This document shows positions 59,549 through 64,000 of a stretch of DNA of 64,000 nt, in pieces. The stretch covers positions 34,231,850 to 34,295,849 of the forward strand of contig OZ022577.1 of assembly GCA_963669155.1 (NCBI GenBank), given 5' to 3'. The notes under the pieces were generated by a model. The model did no database searches. It was given only the letters and a program-made list of their open reading frames with translations, and had not been told where the DNA came from. Numbering within the stretch: position 1 is the first letter of the stretch; every line of letters begins with the position of its first letter. The stretch comes from Arbacia lixula. Its lineage: Eukaryota > Echinodermata > Echinoidea > Arbacioida > Arbaciidae. The translations under genes were made by a program, and so were the position numbers.

Positions 59549-62500
59549 ACAGTCTGACTGGCCCCTTTACCTCTTCTTTTTCATTTATCCCTACTATTGG
59601 TTGGCGAGTCCCAGCTGCTAAGAGATAGTCAAACCGACTTCAGAAAGACCGGATAAACCCCAGCTTGCCACCAAACATTCATCAATGCGTAAACCCGTCT
59701 CAGCCTGTTTAAGGAATACCCGATACATAGCGGTCGCTTGCTTGCGCACTCACATACAGTAAGCTGGGAGCTTTAATGAAATTTATAAAAACGCAGCCGA
59801 CATATAATAACCTCCAATACCCCCCTTTTCTCTGTCTTTTTATGTTTTTACCGACACTGTCCCCAAGACTGATTTAAAGTGTCTCCCTTCTCTGTCTCCC
59901 CCTTTGATCCTTTCTAGCAGTCTTCTCCTATATAGACGTCGCAAATGCTCATGAATGTCATCGTCGGATTTAATAGTCTACACCCCTTTTGTTCGGGAGC
60001 TTGCGTCTTAAGATTCGACCGTCCTATTGTTCGCGAGGGGGTTTCAAGCAGTATGTCTCCCCCCGTAATGTTCCCTGAATGTTTCGCTTTATCTCCGCAT
60101 CTTCTCTCCCTTTCATACCCCTTGCGCTAATCCTCAACTAGCCTCCGTTTAAAACGCTCCACTGCGTAGTTGTTTTCTGATAATACATTCCTTCAACTTG
60201 ACCAGACGATCCATTACAAATGGTCGGCAAACTTGACGGCGACATGTCAAAATCAATGATATAGGCCGGACTGAGCAATATAATAGGAAGACCTCCACAT
60301 AATAGGGTAAAAGAACCCAAGAACAATACATGATAAAATTCGTATTTGAACAAGTGCATCCTCACTTTTAATCTGCGTTATATCAAAAGCGCTATTTGAT
60401 GGCGTTCTCTTGGCCATTTGCGCGCCATTGATGCAGTTTGAACATTTAAGACGTACACACAAATCACATACAGCGGCAGTTCGGCTGTTACGTTAAGGGT
60501 TAAAAGAGAGAGGTGGAGGATTCGAGTAGGTGGGTGGGAGGGAGGGTGGTGCATGGGCGAGTTAAGAAGGCAACACATATTTAATTTATCTTCCAATTAA
60601 CCCGTTATACAAAACCCGGTAAAGAAAAGCTCGCAAATCAAAAAGGACTAAAATCTAATAATTATGATTGAGACTTCAACAAAAAACATGTCTTCGGAAA
60701 ATAATGAAATATTCACGGGTATATTAGCCCTCTCATCGCACGATTGTATAGCTTTTTTGTGTGATTTTGTTTCACATGTAGATGTCATGTCACCAATGGT
60801 GACCAAATTTTACAGAAATGATTATACGGGCGAAAAAAAGGCACACAAAGTAGATCACGGCATTTACCGGGACATGGCCATGGTAGCTACGGTTTCTACT
60901 CCTACAATGTCGTAGCGATATTAAGTGCAGGAAACGGATTAACTATGTATGCATCATTTGTGAATGTTTCCTCCACTAATACATACGAATCTCATAGAGA
61001 AGCATTTGTCTGACGAAGAAGGGGTTAAAGTTGACTCACGGTAGTGAGTCAACTGGGAATGTCCTTTAAATGCACATTGCATTGAAATAATTTTAACACA
61101 AGAAATGTTGTAATTAATTTTATATCAGTATTGTTGTTTAAATGTAGTTTATAAATATTGATTCGCAGTTGAGCGTTAATCGTTTTGTTCAGCACCATTA
61201 AATAAGGTGTGTATAGTGAAATATTTTTAAAAGATATTTCACTTCGCGTTTGCTTCTACAAATGGACACACTGATTATAGCGACCAAAGTATAATGAAAA
61301 ACTTGTTTCGTTATTATTAATAAATTATGATTACGTAACTTAACCGGTTTGTTTATTCTTGTAGTTAACAATAATTCATCCCGTGACAACATATTTCACA
61401 CAAAGTTATAACCATGAAGTGCAATTTTATATCTCGCTCCGTTAAAGTGAAGCATATATAGAGTAACTGCTCACAGATTGTATAATACAAGGACTAAACT
61501 GAGATTCAAATCAGGCTTGAAATAGACTTGGCGAATACTTTATCTGGCTTAATAAAATTTTCAATAGTTTTAGCTTAATAATTATTTAGACATTAAATCT
61601 TTATTCTGTATGCAGATGTTTTGCAGTTCAGTTCATTTCACTTTAGCACGTAGACTCACTTCAGCCATTGGTTGTTTTTCAGGGGGCCGTGCAAGATATG
61701 AACATTATACATCATACATTTGAATATATAGAATATAAAATGCGCAGTTTTCAAACGAAAATTTATCATGGCTAACGAAAAGCTGAACGCGCTACGTGCC
61801 TGGCCTAGCACAAAATATATAGGTCAACGAATGAACAATATGGAGACCATATCATATCGTGAGACCGGTATTTATAAATTCTGGTCTACCAGCACTAAAC
61901 GTCAATGCATGAACTAACTGTACATGTAAATTACGGATTTCATTTTCGCGTGCTACAATATTGATACTTACAAATAATATATTGTCCGAGACTTCAACAT
62001 TATTCAACCACATATGCAGCACGGATAGATCAGATATGCACAAGTGACAACGAAAGATCTAGCTTATTTAGAAGGTGCATTTCAACTTAGACACCGGTAG
62101 GTAGCCTCGTTTTAAGTCGCGATCATTCAGGATAACTTTAAAATATTTTGGGAGCTGAGACGTGCAAAACGGCTCGTACGTACAGCCTCCTAATCGCATA
62201 ATTATTGATTCTACAAACTGACACGCGATTAGACGTGTAGTGCCATCTCAGCCGGTGCTATTGACATAAGTATAAACTCCTTTGATCTTATCTCATTAAG
62301 TCAATAATCAATTGAAGTGTCATTATTATCGTGGCCTTTATGTTTAACAAACAAGAAGTCATGAATCCGACATGTCAATCGATCTGTATATCGCGATCAC
62401 GCCGAGTATTGGTACTTGTCAATGACAAGTACTCATGAGCGACATCGTTCATCTTAACGTTATCTCTAGTGTTACTATTTAAAATATAATTTACCATCTA

Positions 62501-62694
62501 TATCAATATTCCATTTTTTGCAACCACTTTACACCACATAGAACTGTTAACGGTTGGATTAAATCATATATTGTGTGTGTTTTTCAACAATGCACATAAT
62601 ATAAAACTATTGACCATATCATGTAAGCCTTCATTTTATGTGTAGTGATACCCAGCGCTGAAAACATGCAAATGGCGTTGGAGGATGCATTTGT
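59549..62694. other. Noncoding upstream flank, nothing firmly recognised
   Basis: Unique mixed-composition DNA at about 59560-60450, then AT-rich. An 83-codon open frame at 60664-60915 has no recognisable domain or splice context. ACGGTAGTGAGTCAACT near 61030 includes an AP-1-like TGAGTCA. No supported gene. Confidence 0.35.
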
Positions 62695-62835
62695 AGACGT
62701 CCCGTGACCGGTAACATCGCCCGCCCCGCCCCGCCCGGCGCCTGCAAACCGGCTAGCCTGCCCGGGGTAGCCTGTAACGCACGCCGCATCGGCCGGCTCG
62801 CACCGACCGTATTTTTCTGGCGTAGGGGTATTTCC
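62695..62835. other. GC-rich patch with GC-box-like words
   Basis: CCCGCCCCGCCCCGCCCGGCG, GCCTGCCCGGGGTAGCC and CCGCATCGGCCGGCTCG within otherwise AT-rich DNA. It could be a promoter or CpG-rich regulatory patch, or part of a repeat. Overlapping open frames on both strands have no recognisable domain. Confidence 0.3.
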
Positions 62836-64000
62836 AATGACGGTCGGTGCAAATTCTACCCCCGGCATGTGATTTTCCGTGCAAGCATAACGTGAGTTAG
62901 ACCCCAATGTCATTTGGAACCGAAATAGATAAGGAAATTGCCCACCCTAGATTAGATAGTGCAGTTCTTTAAGAATATTTGTTTTTCCCCTTTTATGCTG
63001 CCATTTTTTTGTTTGCATTATTGATTTATAATGTATATGCACGTTTTCTGTGTCCGAAAGAAGTGTGGCAAAAGCGTATTTGCTTTTCGAAATCCTCGCC
63101 TTCCTTTAATATTTACACACAGTACATTAATATAAATCAAGAATTTTCCAAGATATGCATTGCTGTTTAGCTATGTCATATTGTTGTATCCTAGCAATTG
63201 TCATAAAATGTTAAAAAAAAAATGCAGGCATTTGGCCTTCATACATGTCAAATATGTTATGTTGGTGACGTAAAAATGTTTCAAAACAATTAAATCACTT
63301 TAATTTTTCGTTCTTCGTATCTATGTGTCAAAAATATACCGGTCATGATCCAGGTGCCGCGTGCATAAGAAATCAATGATGTCATCGATGTACATGCTAT
63401 TGAGTCGTTTCGCTGGGCATTTCAAAGTGCAAAGTATTTAGCACTAGGCTATATCTGACACGGTCTGATTAAATAAGCTATTTTCTTCACCTCGTAAAAC
63501 AAAAACAGGGAACACCCTTCCGTGGAAATTTCCTGCTTATCATTTCGACATGTCTATTTGTTTTTACTTCGATCTTCAGTCTGAAAAAAAAAACAATGCA
63601 TACATAAGGAATATAAGTTTGCAGGTTTATGAGTGAATGGGTAAATCTGATTACATCTTATTTTTAATAATGAACAGGACACGTTTGGACCTAGATATTC
63701 GGTGGAAAATATCATTTTGTGTATCTTCTGAAAAATATGTTTTTTTTTCTCATATGAAATGGCTACAATACCCAAACATGAAATCATGCAACAGCATTTA
63801 GATTGTCCATAACAACTGTAAGAGCTTCTCATTTAATTGAACTGTCATTATCTTTCCTTTTATTTTGATCACCCTTATCATAGTATGCGCTCAAACATGG
63901 GTTCAAAATAGACCCAATATGAGGGCACTTAAGTATCCAAACAACGTGGGCCTTTTTTGTTGGTTTGTCCACCTAATGCTACGCACTTCTGTATCCGAAT
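62836..64000. other. Noncoding, nothing recognised
   Basis: AT-rich DNA to the right edge. No supported exon or repeat. Confidence 0.35.

Noticed and set aside
60664..60915. 83-codon open frame as a small gene
   Set aside because: No recognisable motif, no flanking signals, AT-rich unique DNA.

Overview
The window looks like AT-rich nuclear DNA from a marine invertebrate deuterostome, most likely an echinoderm such as a sea urchin. This is inferred from an Nkx2-2-type NK2 homeobox gene with introns, frequent ACATGTA-like words, long G/C, CA/GT and CT/GA simple repeats, and many short palindromic transposons. The species cannot be named from the sequence alone. Only two convincing protein-coding loci are present; everything else is repeats, transposon debris and unassigned noncoding DNA.

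Region 1 (1-13.4 kb, + strand) holds an intact-looking multi-exon gene for a DDE integrase joined to a Cys-rich segment and an OTU-type cysteine protease, resembling proteins of Ginger-type DNA transposons or their domesticated relatives. Well-supported exons are 6803-7570, 8092-8233, 9144-about 9277 and 11245-12963; the last probably contains a 69-base intron. A small open exon at the left edge (1-93) ends in phase 0 at a good donor and could be its upstream exon. In that case its first intron holds a 3.2-kb array of an 18-bp minisatellite, a 1.2-kb terminal-inverted-repeat element, a MITE with a perfect 9-bp target duplication and one copy of a 0.65-kb dispersed repeat. A later intron holds three more foldback elements, one carrying a tRNA-like sequence.

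Region 2 (13.4-50.9 kb) has no gene I can support. It contains irregular minisatellites (GGCGCCCC-type array, 15.2-15.8 kb), microsatellites, diverged tandem duplications, a probable solo LTR (28744-29707, ATAC target duplication), foldback elements, a decayed tyrosine-recombinase-like fragment (about 32.1-32.3 kb), second copies of repeats from region 1, and a CT-rich block followed by a GA-rich block (35.3-36.4 kb). Some unique, moderately GC-rich blocks (23.3-23.8, 42.5-43.2 kb) could be regulatory DNA.

Region 3 (50.9-56.7 kb, - strand) is a complete two-exon nkx2-2 (vnd/NK2-2) gene: exon 1 56666-56114, a 4376-bp intron, exon 2 51737-50959, 443 residues, with TN motif, NK2-class homeodomain (Tyr54) and NK2-specific domain. 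Region 4 (56.7-64 kb) is its upstream flank with simple repeats, one foldback MITE and a GC-rich patch near 62.7 kb. The wide gene-poor flanks are what one expects around a developmental regulator. The integrase/OTU gene and nkx2-2 show no sign of working together.
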